Assembly (NCBI GenBank): GCA_965370415.1
Contig: CBDUTJ010000052.1
Span: 1 to 15,830 of the forward strand
Source of the DNA: JACNIV01 sp965370415
GTDB taxonomy: Bacteria; Cloacimonadota; Cloacimonadia; Cloacimonadales; TCS61
Reading direction: 5' to 3'
DNA: 15,830 nucleotides
In this document: one piece after another, positions 6,795 through 13,986 of the stretch
Numbering within the stretch: position 1 is the stretch's first letter
How the letters are laid out: every line of letters begins with the position of its first letter
Program-made: the position numbers and the translations under genes
Notes under the pieces: model-generated
What the model was told of the DNA's origin: nothing
Seen by the model: the letters and a program-made list of their open reading frames with translations, nothing else
Database searches by the model: none

Positions 6795-7784
6795 ATGAAT
6801 CCGATAATTGCGAACTTAACAAAACAGAAGATATGGCTGGCTCCACTCGCTGGATTTACCGACAATGCTTTTCGCACGATCTGTAAAAAATGCGGTGCTG
6901 ATGTGGTGGTTAGTGAGATGGTAAGTGTAGATGGACTTATTCACAACAAAGTAAAAAGCCTGGAATACCTGGATTTTACCGATTTCCAGCGACCTTATGG
7001 AATCCAGCTATTCGGTTCTAACCCTGCTATTATGGCAAAAGGAACCGAGATCGCACTGGAAATGAAACCAGATTTTATAGACGTCAATATGGGCTGCCCG
7101 GTAAAAAAAGTGGTAAAACGTGGTGCTGGTTCCGCTTTAATGAATTTTTCCGAATTAGCAGAAAACATCATTAAAGAAATAAAAAAAATATTAGCTGGAA
7201 CCTCCATTCCCCTATCTGTAAAAATAAGAGCAGGCTGGGATAAATGCTGCATTAATGCAGTAGAGTTCGGCAAGAAGATGGAAAACGCAGGATGTGACAT
7301 GATCTGCTTACATCCACGTACACGCAGCCAGATGTTCTCCGGACAAAGTGATTGGAACCTGATAAGAGAGCTAAAAGAGAAGCTAACTATACCGCTTATC
7401 GGTAACGGTGATATAAATAGCGTTGAAGATATCATCAGGATGTTCAACGAAACAGGATGTGATTCTGTGATGATAGGTCGTGGAGTTCTGGGAAAACCCT
7501 GGATATTCAGAGATATTAAAGAATATTTTGAAAGCGGTGACGTTTCGGATATCAGTTTCCTGGAAAAGATGAAGATCATAAAAGAGCATTTTGAACTGGA
7601 AATTGAAAACAAAGGTGAAACAAAAGCGTTGATAGAGATGAGAAACCATTTTTCACACTATACAAAAGGTTTACCAGGCGGTGCTAAAGTACGTGAGTTC
7701 GTTAATCGCTGCCTGGATAGCGAAGATGTGCTGGAAGCTATCGAAACACTCTTCCTTTCGCAGGAGAAAACAGCCCATGGATAA
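6795..7784 (+). CDS. tRNA-dihydrouridine synthase, DusB-like
   Basis: A 329-residue FMN enzyme of the Dus family, standard length. It reduces uridines in tRNA to dihydrouridine with NAD(P)H. Visible landmarks are the FMN-binding start LAPLAGFTDNAFR (15-27), the catalytic loop VNMGCPVKKVVKRGAGSALM around Cys101, SVKIRAGWD, HPRTRSQMFSG, PLIGNGDI and the phosphate-binding MIGRGVLGKPWIF. The RAGW/HPRTR combination and the overall length fit DusB, the most widespread bacterial type, better than DusA or DusC. It begins 5 nt after the methyltransferase stop and overlaps the next gene by 8 nt, so it is embedded in the operon. Confidence 0.93.
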   Translation: MNPIIANLTKQKIWLAPLAGFTDNAFRTICKKCGADVVVSEMVSVDGLIHNKVKSLEYLDFTDFQRPYGIQLFGSNPAIMAKGTEIALEMKPDFIDVNMGCPVKKVVKRGAGSALMNFSELAENIIKEIKKILAGTSIPLSVKIRAGWDKCCINAVEFGKKMENAGCDMICLHPRTRSQMFSGQSDWNLIRELKEKLTIPLIGNGDINSVEDIIRMFNETGCDSVMIGRGVLGKPWIFRDIKEYFESGDVSDISFLEKMKIIKEHFELEIENKGETKALIEMRNHFSHYTKGLPGGAKVREFVNRCLDSEDVLEAIETLFLSQEKTAHG

Positions 7785-8652
7785 AATTCAAAATATCTTA
7801 TGGCAGGCAAGATATCATAGAAATAAGAACTGGCTGCAGGTAAGAGCACTTCTGAAGAATGGTTTGAATGAATTCCGGGATAATAAAGAACTGCTGCTTG
7901 CTCTGGCAGAACTTTATATGTCCAAAAAATTATTCCGCAAAGCTATAGAGCAATATCAGCTTGTGCTGGAACAAAATGAAAATGATGAATCCGTTATTTT
8001 CCAGATCGGTAATTGTTTCCTTTCTCTCAGGGAATTCCGCCTGGCTCTCGATTATTACAACAGGATTCCCGACGGCTATCCTGAACTTCTTTATAATAAA
8101 GCTTTTTCTTATTCCAAATTAGGAAAAACAGAAAAGAGTATAGAAGTTCTGCAGGAGCTTTTGAAATACAGAATAAATTCGGAACTACCTTATATTTTCC
8201 TGGCAGAATTATATTTTTCTAAAAAAAAATTCAAAGATGCTATCGAACATATCAACAAAGCAGAAGAGCTATTCGGGAAAAAGGGAAGCATCTTCTATTT
8301 GCGCGGATTGGCTCATTTTCAACTGGGGAACTGGCTAAAAGCTTATGTAGAATTTCACGATGCCCTGAAATTAAAAGTGAATTCTTCTCATTTTTATAGG
8401 AATTATGGCCTTACCTGCGAAAAGATCGGTAAAACCCTGGAAGCTGTAAATTACCTGCTTCAGAGCATAAAACTGGCTCCCATGGAACCTGTGAATTACA
8501 TCGAATTAATAAGATTGTATCTTGCTCACGACCGCTTTATGGAAGCCTTTTCCATGGTGCAGTTGGCCAAAAAAAATGTACCCTTCTCCATTACATTGTC
8601 GATGTTGTATAATCAAATAATGGACAAAGTTAACAAATCAAAGAAAAGTTGA
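7777..8652 (+). CDS. Tetratricopeptide-repeat protein of unknown function
   Basis: A 291-residue protein made almost wholly of TPR helices. About seven repeat units can be traced from residue 38 to 272, for example LALAELYMSKKLFRKAIEQY, FLAELYFSKKKFKDAIEHIN and YGLTCEKIGKTLEAVNYLLQ. There is no signal peptide or membrane segment, so it is likely a cytoplasmic protein-binding scaffold. ATG 7777 was chosen because it has AGGAG at 7762-7766; a longer frame reaching GTG 7681 would run deep into the dihydrouridine synthase gene and its extra residues do not look like TPR. The 8-nt overlap with the upstream gene and the near contact with the cardiolipin synthase gene put it in the same operon, but the partner it binds is unknown. 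Confidence 0.88.
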   Translation: MDKIQNILWQARYHRNKNWLQVRALLKNGLNEFRDNKELLLALAELYMSKKLFRKAIEQYQLVLEQNENDESVIFQIGNCFLSLREFRLALDYYNRIPDGYPELLYNKAFSYSKLGKTEKSIEVLQELLKYRINSELPYIFLAELYFSKKKFKDAIEHINKAEELFGKKGSIFYLRGLAHFQLGNWLKAYVEFHDALKLKVNSSHFYRNYGLTCEKIGKTLEAVNYLLQSIKLAPMEPVNYIELIRLYLAHDRFMEAFSMVQLAKKNVPFSITLSMLYNQIMDKVNKSKKS

Positions 8653-8654
8653 CC

Positions 8655-10088
8655 ATGATACTTGAATATATAAAATTTTTCTGGTGGGTGTTACTTATTA
8701 TTATTCATCTGCTGGGTATCATTGCTGCCCTAGATGTAATAATGAAAGGGCGTACTGCTCAAGGTTCTATTGCCTGGGCAGTTTCACTTCTTTTCATCCC
8801 TTACTTTGCGATTCCGCTTTATCTGATGTTTGGAAGCAGAAAGTTTTCCGGTTATGTAAATGCCAGAAGAACGGGTGATCTTGAGATACATCATATTGCC
8901 GAGAAATTGAAACAGGAACTTGCCTCGTACAAAGTGGATTTCATAGAAAAAGAAACCAAACATAAAGTATTAGAGCAGTTAGCCAAAATGCCCTTCACAA
9001 ACTGTAATACTGCTGAGCTATTGATCAATGGCGATGATACGTTCAAAGCAATTTTTGAAGGTATCGATAAAGCCAGAGACTACATCCTGGTGCAATTCTA
9101 CACAGTACACGATGATGAACTGGGAAAAAAACTGAAGGACAGGTTGATTACCAAAGTAAAAGAAGGTATCAGAGTTTATTTCCTTTATGATGAGGTAGGC
9201 TGCAGATTGCTTTCTGATGAGTATGTAGAAGAACTATCGGAACAAGGAATTAACATAGTTCACTTTAAAACAAATAGAAGATGGAATACCCGGCTCCAAC
9301 TGAATTTCCGCAATCATCGCAAGATGGTTATTATAGATGGAAAAGAAGCTTATGTAGGTGGTTTGAATGTGAGCAGGCGGTATCTTGGCATGGATAAACG
9401 CTTCGGCTTCTGGCGTGATACTCATGTTAAGATAAAAGGACCTGTCGTCCTCAGTGTGCAGATCCCCTTTATTGCCGACTGGTATTGGGCTACCAGCAAA
9501 GTTCCCGAATTGAACTGGAAACCATTTCCTACAGGTGGCAATGAAAATGCATTGGTTCTTCCATCCGGACCAGCCGATGACCTGGAAACATGCGGCATGT
9601 TTTTTGTACACTGCATCAACTCTGCCAGGAAGTTTGTATGGATTAGCAGCCCCTATTTTGTACCGGATCAGCAGATACTGGCTGCTTTGCAACTCGCTGC
9701 ACTGCGGGGTGTGGATGTAAGAATTCTCATCCCCGAAAAGACAGATAACATCCTGGTTAATTATTCGGCATATTCATTTCTGAAAGATGTAATGCAGGTA
9801 GGAATTAAAGTATACCGCTATCAGAAAGGCTTTCTACATCAGAAGGTAATACTGGTAGATGATGGATTTGCCGCTGTTGGTACTGCCAACCTGGATAACC
9901 GCTCTTTCAGAATAAATTTTGAAATCATGATGTGTTTCACAAGCGGGGAATTTACTACCCGCACCCATGAAATGTTGAAAAATGACCTGCAGGATTCCAA
10001 GTTGATAACTATGGAAGATATAAATAAGAAACCATTCTGGTTTAAAGTAGCAGCACGTATCTCCCGACTAATGGCACCGTTGCAGTAG
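8655..10088 (+). CDS. cls: Cardiolipin synthase (phospholipase D superfamily)
   Basis: A 477-residue inner-membrane enzyme with the full ClsA-type plan. Two N-terminal membrane helices (about residues 8-28 and 38-60) are followed by two PLD domains, each with an intact HxKxxxxD motif: HRKMVIID (H221, K223, D228) followed by AYVGGLN, and HQKVILVD (H395, K397, D402) followed by AAVGTANLDNRSF. The reaction joins two phosphatidylglycerols into cardiolipin and glycerol. ATG 8655 was preferred; a TTG at 8649, overlapping the upstream TGA, would add two residues and cannot be excluded. Neither has a strong Shine-Dalgarno, consistent with coupling to the TPR gene. Last gene of the operon. Confidence 0.93.
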   Translation: MILEYIKFFWWVLLIIIHLLGIIAALDVIMKGRTAQGSIAWAVSLLFIPYFAIPLYLMFGSRKFSGYVNARRTGDLEIHHIAEKLKQELASYKVDFIEKETKHKVLEQLAKMPFTNCNTAELLINGDDTFKAIFEGIDKARDYILVQFYTVHDDELGKKLKDRLITKVKEGIRVYFLYDEVGCRLLSDEYVEELSEQGINIVHFKTNRRWNTRLQLNFRNHRKMVIIDGKEAYVGGLNVSRRYLGMDKRFGFWRDTHVKIKGPVVLSVQIPFIADWYWATSKVPELNWKPFPTGGNENALVLPSGPADDLETCGMFFVHCINSARKFVWISSPYFVPDQQILAALQLAALRGVDVRILIPEKTDNILVNYSAYSFLKDVMQVGIKVYRYQKGFLHQKVILVDDGFAAVGTANLDNRSFRINFEIMMCFTSGEFTTRTHEMLKNDLQDSKLITMEDINKKPFWFKVAARISRLMAPLQ

Positions 10089-10197
10089 TAACAAGTTACA
10101 AGGATAAAGTACTTAAGTAAGCTGATAGCTGAAAAATATTTATCCAACTTAAAAAAAATTTAATTCTTAAACAAAAAAATAAATGGAGAAATTTGAA
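10089..10197 (+). other. Short intergenic region with a weak stem structure
   Basis: The gap after the cardiolipin synthase gene contains GGATAAA (10102-10108) pairing with TTTATCC (10139-10145). Between them lie a TACTTAAGTA palindrome (10110-10119) and an AGCT/AGCT hairpin (10120-10130). The structure could mark the operon end, but it lacks a clear T-run and is AT-rich. A GGAG at 10185-10188 serves the next gene. Confidence 0.25.
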
Positions 10198-11370
10198 ATG
10201 AAAAAAATGTTAGTAATAGTTTTATTATCTACCATTACCATTACTGCTATATCTGCAGAGATAATCGATCACAACTGCACCGATATTACCCAGATCCCTG
10301 AATCAGCAATAAATCAAGCCAAAGCCGATCTTCACATCGCTTACGGACATACATCTCATGGCAGTCAACTAACAGACGGCATGACGGGATTGATCAGTTT
10401 TGCCAATGGCGGTGGACTGGGACTTTCATTTCCAATCGATATATTTGCCTGGAATAACGGAGGGACAGGTGGAGTATTGGATCTTCACGATTATGCGATG
10501 AGTGGAGATTGTGGTTATTACCCACAATGGGTAAATGAAACAGAAGCTTACCTGAATGATCCGGTAAATTCGGATGTAAATGTTATCATCTGGTCTTGGT
10601 GTGGTCAGGTAGATGATAAGTATGCAGCAGGAACACTCGGCAGCGAATATTTATATCCAATGGCTCAACTTGAAATAGATTATCCGGCTGTTACTTTTAT
10701 TTATATGACCGGTCATGTAGATCATTGGGATGATGCAAATAATAAAGCTGCAAACCAGATGGTTCGGGATTACTGCATAACCAATGATAAAGTTCTTTAT
10801 GATTTTGCAGCTATCGAAAGTTACGATCCTGACGGAACATTTTTCGAGTTTCCTCATGATAACTGCAATTATTATGAATCTGAAACCGGATCTCTATTAG
10901 GCAACTGGGCTACCGAATGGCAAAATTCTCACACTGTGAACGTTGACTGGTATAACTGCAATTCGGCGCACAGTGAGCCCCTGAATGCTAATCGAAAAGC
11001 TTATGCTTCCTGGTGGTTATGGGCAATACTTGCCGGCTGGGACCCGGTTTTATCTGTTAATGAGATTGTAATTATTGATAAAGAAATTTTGCTCACCAAT
11101 TATCCAAACCCCTTCAATCCTACAACAACAATCTCTTTTAATCTCACCGCTGAGGACTCAAAGGACGCAGAGATTATAATTTATAACTTGAAAAGTCAGA
11201 AAATTAAAACGCTTTATCCGTTCTCAAACGGGGGGTTGGGAACGAGATATTCTGTTATCTGGAATGGCGTTGATGAATCCAGTAAACCGGTCGCTTCTGG
11301 GGTTTATTTCTACAAACTAAATGTGAATGGCAAAACAGAAGCATTGAAGAAGTGTTTGCTGTTGAAATGA
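10198..11370 (+). CDS. Secreted protein of unrecognised family with T9SS C-terminal sorting domain
   Basis: A 390-residue exported protein. A signal peptide (MKKMLVIVLLSTITITAISA) precedes a ~285-residue domain I do not recognise, with distinctive motifs YGHTSHGSQLTDGM, IIWSWCGQVDDKY, IYMTGHVDHWDD, LYDFAAIESYDPDG and FPHDNC, rich in Cys, His, Asp and Trp. The Ser/Gly-Gln/His-Asp pattern loosely recalls SGNH-type hydrolases, but the order is not diagnostic, so no enzyme function is assigned. The C-terminal ~90 residues are a Por-secretion tail (NYPNPFNPTTTISF, IWNGV, GVYFYKL, KKCLLLK). ATG 10198 is preferred over ATG 10183, because GGAG lies 9 nt upstream and the signal peptide then starts normally. 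The CTD coding DNA is almost the same as that of the gene at 12008. Confidence 0.85.
   Translation: MKKMLVIVLLSTITITAISAEIIDHNCTDITQIPESAINQAKADLHIAYGHTSHGSQLTDGMTGLISFANGGGLGLSFPIDIFAWNNGGTGGVLDLHDYAMSGDCGYYPQWVNETEAYLNDPVNSDVNVIIWSWCGQVDDKYAAGTLGSEYLYPMAQLEIDYPAVTFIYMTGHVDHWDDANNKAANQMVRDYCITNDKVLYDFAAIESYDPDGTFFEFPHDNCNYYESETGSLLGNWATEWQNSHTVNVDWYNCNSAHSEPLNANRKAYASWWLWAILAGWDPVLSVNEIVIIDKEILLTNYPNPFNPTTTISFNLTAEDSKDAEIIIYNLKSQKIKTLYPFSNGGLGTRYSVIWNGVDESSKPVASGVYFYKLNVNGKTEALKKCLLLK
11098..11217 (+). repeat. Sorting-domain DNA block shared with 13352-13471
   Basis: These 120 bases, which encode the start of the T9SS tail, match 13352-13471 with only three differences, including 83 identical bases at 11119-11201. 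The rest of the two genes differs strongly, so the similarity is local and suggests recent duplication or gene conversion of the export tail. Confidence 0.85.
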
Positions 11371-11657
11371 AAAATAAAAGCTCGTTCAATAGTCCCGATT
11401 GAATGAAATAGTTAAGAATGATCGTCTCGATCTTAATAACAGGATTATAAAATCACACCGGGACGGTGTTCGAGAAAAATATAAGGTTCAATCGAGACGA
11501 TTGAACCAACAGTGTGAGTGGGTACTAACCCACCGGGCTGTTGTTCTTTTGATCCCACTAATTAATTCATGAGTTTCCGGGTAGTTGTAAGGTGGGTGCC
11601 AACCCACCGAGTAGGTTTGAATCCCTGCTAACCTGCACCGCAGAAGCACAAGTTTGG
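11371..11657. repeat. Repeat-mosaic spacer with multiple perfect hairpins
   Basis: No gene is supported here. Clear hairpins are ACACCG/CGGTGT (11455-11469, loop 3), GGTTCAATCG/CGATTGAACC (11485-11507, 10-bp stem, loop AGA), GTGGGT/ACCCAC (11518-11533) and GGTGGGT/ACCCACC (11591-11608). In addition ATCGTCTCGAT (11421-11431) is the exact reverse complement of 11491-11501, so it can compete with the 10-bp hairpin. The stretch ends with GAATCCCTGCT (11619-11629), which recurs at 13641-13651. A minus-strand frame through this area has no Shine-Dalgarno support and consists of repeat sequence. Confidence 0.6.
11533..11584 (+). repeat. 52-bp intergenic element, copy 1
   Basis: First of three equal-length copies of a unit that opens with CCGGGCTGTTGTTCTTT, has a centre CCCAC.AATTAATTC and closes with TTTCCGGGTAG. 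Here the central palindrome is degenerate (CTAATTAATTCATGAG). This copy is not part of the longer direct repeat found downstream. Confidence 0.8.
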
Positions 11658-11818
11658 CAAAAGGGAACATAAGATGCCGTTGAAAAAATAAAAATCTTCC
11701 TGCTTATCTACGTTTTCCCTTTATGCAAAAGGAAACAAGCATAAAGAATGTCTCTCTGAGAAACTCTCTCAACGGCATTCGACGAAGAGTCTGATTTTTG
11801 CAGGCTGCTGCCAACCAA

Positions 11819-11870
11819 CCGGGCTGTTGTTCTTTAAATCCCACGAATTAATTCGTGGGTTTCCGGGTAG
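11819..11870 (+). repeat. 52-bp intergenic element, copy 2, with perfect 20-nt palindrome
   Basis: Same unit as 11533-11584, but here the centre is the perfect palindrome CCCACGAATTAATTCGTGGG (11840-11859). It is the only copy of the three with full symmetry, so it would form a stable cruciform or RNA hairpin. Confidence 0.85.
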
Positions 11871-11888
11871 CGTTAAATAATATTTCCT

Positions 11889-11925
11889 TTGACAAAAATA
11901 TTTCGAAAAAGCAATTTCGTTTATG
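11889..11925 (+). promoter_or_regulatory. Putative promoter in repeat copy A
   Basis: TTGACA (11889-11894) and TTTCGTTTA (11915-11923) are separated by 20 nt. The same two blocks with the same spacing occur in copy B (13927 and 13953), while the bases between have diverged, as expected for a used promoter. It lies about 85 nt upstream of the secreted-protein gene start at 12008. Confidence 0.4.
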
Positions 11926-12007
11926 ATTTCAGCAAGGCATAAAGAAAATGGATTATTCAGATGATATGAAATTGAAGAAAATGAAAAATAAAAGAATGGA
12001 GGTAAAA

Positions 12008-13627
12008 ATGAAAAAAATTACAATAATTCTCACATTTCTATTTCTCATTACTTTTGCAAATGCAGGAACTCTTTTTGTTGGACTGGAAGGCTCCGCACCT
12101 CCCACATTTTCATCTGACCTGAGCGGATTTCCCAATGTAACTTGGACTCCCCACTACTCTTTTGATGTAAGCGGAGCTACTGCCACGCCGGAGGGAACGC
12201 TCTACCTTTGTGAAGGAGCATTTACAACCCACCTCTATGAGGCAAGTTTAACTTCTTCTCCTCAACTGATATGCACTATCAGCGAAGACATGAGCAGTCT
12301 CGCTTATGGTAGAGATACACTTTGGGGCTTTTCTAACTATGCTGATCCTAAAGGTATTTACAGCATAGACACAATCACAGGAACAACTACATTAGAATTG
12401 GATGTTTATACAGGTTATGGTTTCAGGTTCTTTGCTCTCGATTACAATCCTGTTGATGATCTATTTTATGGTTACACTGAATATGGAGCTTCCGGGCTTT
12501 ATTCTATAAATATTGATACTGGAGAAATGATCCAGCTTACCGGTTCAATTCCTGCCAGTAACGGACAAGGACGCGGAATGGCTGTTGGCAACAATACAGT
12601 TTATCTAACTGCAACACGCGGAGATGACGGAATTCCTTATTTTGCCTATGATATTGCTCAGGGTGTTGGCGGTGACTGGGTAGAATTCCCAAATCCGTAT
12701 CCTGCTTACCATTCAACCGGTGGTGCAGCATTTATACCAGACCCAATAACAACTATTGAACTAAGCGGACACGTGGTAGGTTCTGATCAGCCGGAAGTCG
12801 GGTTGGAAAATTGCGACGTTACACTTACAGGAAATGAAAGCTACCAGATGTTTACAGATGCCAATGGAGATTTTTTCTTTCCGGAAGTTGAACAGAATGA
12901 TGATTACATTCTTGAAATTACTCTTGAGGGTTATGATATCCATACCGAAGATGTGTCCGTTGGGATTGAAAACATTGACCTGGGAACAATTACTCTAATT
13001 GAAACTGCTCTTCCCGCCACTAATGTTGTTGCAGTTATTAATGAAGAAAATACAGAAGTCTCACTCACCTGGGATGCTCCTGCCGTGAGAGAGCTTGAAT
13101 TTTATGATGTTTTCCGCTTCTTAGAAGTTAACAACCAAAATCCTGATGATTGGGATCTGCTCTCTTCTGTAATTGACGAAACTGTTTATATAGATACTGG
13201 CTGGGAACAACTAGAGCCGGAGATGTATCAATATGCAATAATTGCACAATACACAAATGGTATTGCAGCAGAGGCAGCATTTTCTAATGTAGTAGAAAAA
13301 CTTGCAGTTGGAACTGATATGGAATTACCTGTTGTTCAAACAAAAGTTCATAATTATCCCAACCCCTTCAACCCTACAACAACAATCTCTTTTAATCTCA
13401 CCGCTGAGGACTCAAAGGACGCAGAGATTATAATTTATAACTTGAAAAGTCAGAAGATTAAAACGCTTTATACGTTCCCATCCGGCAGCTGCCGGATAGG
13501 AACGAGGGAAGTAATTTGGAATGGTACCGACTCAAACGATCAACCAGTTAGCTCCGGGCTTTACTTCTATAAATTGAACGTGAATGGCAAAACCGAAGCA
13601 GTGAAGAAATGTCTGCTATTGAAATGA
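12008..13627 (+). CDS. Secreted multidomain protein (propeller-like, carboxypeptidase-regulatory-like, Fn3-like) with T9SS tail
   Basis: A 539-residue exported protein. A signal peptide (residues 1-19) is followed by a ~230-residue region with recurring LYSINIDTG-like beta-propeller strands. Next is a carboxypeptidase-regulatory-like beta sandwich (IELSGHVVGSDQPEVGLENC to IENIDLGTITL), then an Fn3-like domain (ALPATNVVAVINEENTEVSLTWDAP to AAFSNVV), and a Por-secretion tail with NYPNPFNPTTTISF and final KKCLLLK. Such architectures are typical of surface-attached or released adhesive proteins; no catalytic motif was seen. ATG 12008 was chosen because GGAGG (11998-12002) sits 5 nt upstream and the signal peptide follows at once; a frame starting at 11948 would add 20 charged residues that belong to the repeat. 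An 18-nt palindrome lies inside the tail. The gene is flanked by the two long direct repeats. Confidence 0.9.
   Translation: MKKITIILTFLFLITFANAGTLFVGLEGSAPPTFSSDLSGFPNVTWTPHYSFDVSGATATPEGTLYLCEGAFTTHLYEASLTSSPQLICTISEDMSSLAYGRDTLWGFSNYADPKGIYSIDTITGTTTLELDVYTGYGFRFFALDYNPVDDLFYGYTEYGASGLYSINIDTGEMIQLTGSIPASNGQGRGMAVGNNTVYLTATRGDDGIPYFAYDIAQGVGGDWVEFPNPYPAYHSTGGAAFIPDPITTIELSGHVVGSDQPEVGLENCDVTLTGNESYQMFTDANGDFFFPEVEQNDDYILEITLEGYDIHTEDVSVGIENIDLGTITLIETALPATNVVAVINEENTEVSLTWDAPAVRELEFYDVFRFLEVNNQNPDDWDLLSSVIDETVYIDTGWEQLEPEMYQYAIIAQYTNGIAAEAAFSNVVEKLAVGTDMELPVVQTKVHNYPNPFNPTTTISFNLTAEDSKDAEIIIYNLKSQKIKTLYTFPSGSCRIGTREVIWNGTDSNDQPVSSGLYFYKLNVNGKTEAVKKCLLLK
13352..13471 (+). repeat. Sorting-domain DNA block, second copy
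   Basis: Counterpart of 11098-11217, with three differences in 120 bases. After this block the two genes diverge: the loop following the shared segment is encoded here by a palindrome and in the other gene by an unrelated G-rich stretch. Confidence 0.85.
13480..13497. repeat. Perfect 18-nt palindrome inside a coding region
   Basis: ATCCGGCAGCTGCCGGAT reads the same on both strands and encodes part of the loop SGSCRIG between strands of the T9SS tail. Its GC content is far above the surrounding gene. The homologous gene at 10198 lacks it, so it looks like a small repeat inserted in frame at a tolerant surface loop. Confidence 0.75.
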
Positions 13628-13652
13628 TAAATGCAGCACGGAATCCCTGCTC

Positions 13653-13673
13653 TTCCCTTTTAACAAAAGGGAA
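13653..13673 (+). terminator. Hairpin after the 12008 gene, possible terminator
   Basis: TTCCCTTTT (13653-13661), loop AAC, AAAAGGGAA (13665-13673) is a perfect 9-bp stem 25 nt after the stop codon. The right arm already belongs to the long repeat. Only short T/A stretches follow, so termination strength is uncertain. Confidence 0.35.
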
Positions 13674-13856
13674 CATAAGATGCCGTTGAAAAAATAAAAA
13701 TCTTCCTGCTTATCTACGTTTTCCCTTTATGCAAAGGGAAACAAGCATAAAGAATGTCTCTCTGAGAAACTCTCTCAACGGTATTCGACGACTTGTCTCG
13801 TCGTAGCCTTGGCAGAGCAAGAAGAGTCTGATTTTTGCAGGCTGTGTGCTAACCTA

Positions 13857-13908
13857 CCGGGCTGCTGTTCTTTCCATCCCACTAATTAATTCGTGAGTTT
13901 CCGGGTAG
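13857..13908 (+). repeat. 52-bp intergenic element, copy 3
   Basis: Third copy of the unit, located within repeat copy B. The centre is CCCACTAATTAATTCGTGAG, one arm like copy 1 and the other intermediate between copies 1 and 2. Length and boundary sequences are conserved. Confidence 0.8.
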
Positions 13909-13926
13909 TCTTAAATAATATTTTCT

Positions 13927-13963
13927 TTGACAAAAATAATTCAAAAAACCAGTTTCGTTTACG
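13927..13963 (+). promoter_or_regulatory. Putative promoter in repeat copy B
   Basis: TTGACA (13927-13932) and TTTCGTTTA (13953-13961) keep the 20-nt spacing of copy A. It would drive the downstream exported-protein gene at 14097 and possibly a short upstream reading frame at 13987. Confidence 0.4.
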
Positions 13964-13986
13964 TTTTTCAACAAGGCATTGAGAAA

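Larger units (their letters stand above)
11658..11986 (+). repeat. Long direct repeat, copy A (upstream of the 12008 gene)
   Basis: About 330 bases that recur at 13664-14025 in the same orientation. The match starts at CAAAAGGGAACATAAG and runs to just after ATGAAATTGAAGAA. The first ~120 bases are nearly identical. ATGCCGTTGA (11674-11683) pairs with TCAACGGCAT (11769-11778) to close a domain that contains CTTTATGC (11719-11726) and GCATAAAG (11739-11746). The unit also contains a 52-bp element copy and a TTGACA promoter-like segment. Together with copy B it flanks the 12008-13627 gene. Confidence 0.9.

Noticed and set aside
6995..7612. Minus-strand 205-codon frame opposite the dihydrouridine synthase gene
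   Set aside because: Lies wholly inside a clear Dus gene on the other strand; no start signal and no recognisable motif.
9234..9692. Minus-strand 152-codon frame opposite the cardiolipin synthase gene
   Set aside because: Shadow of a gene with both PLD motifs intact; no independent support.
11488..11670. Minus-strand 60-codon frame in the repeat spacer
   Set aside because: Made entirely of hairpin and 52-bp repeat sequence, with no ribosome binding site; it begins and ends in repeats.
11619..13840. CRISPR array
   Set aside because: The repeats are few, long and widely spaced, and enclose a gene; there are no regular spacers and no cas genes.
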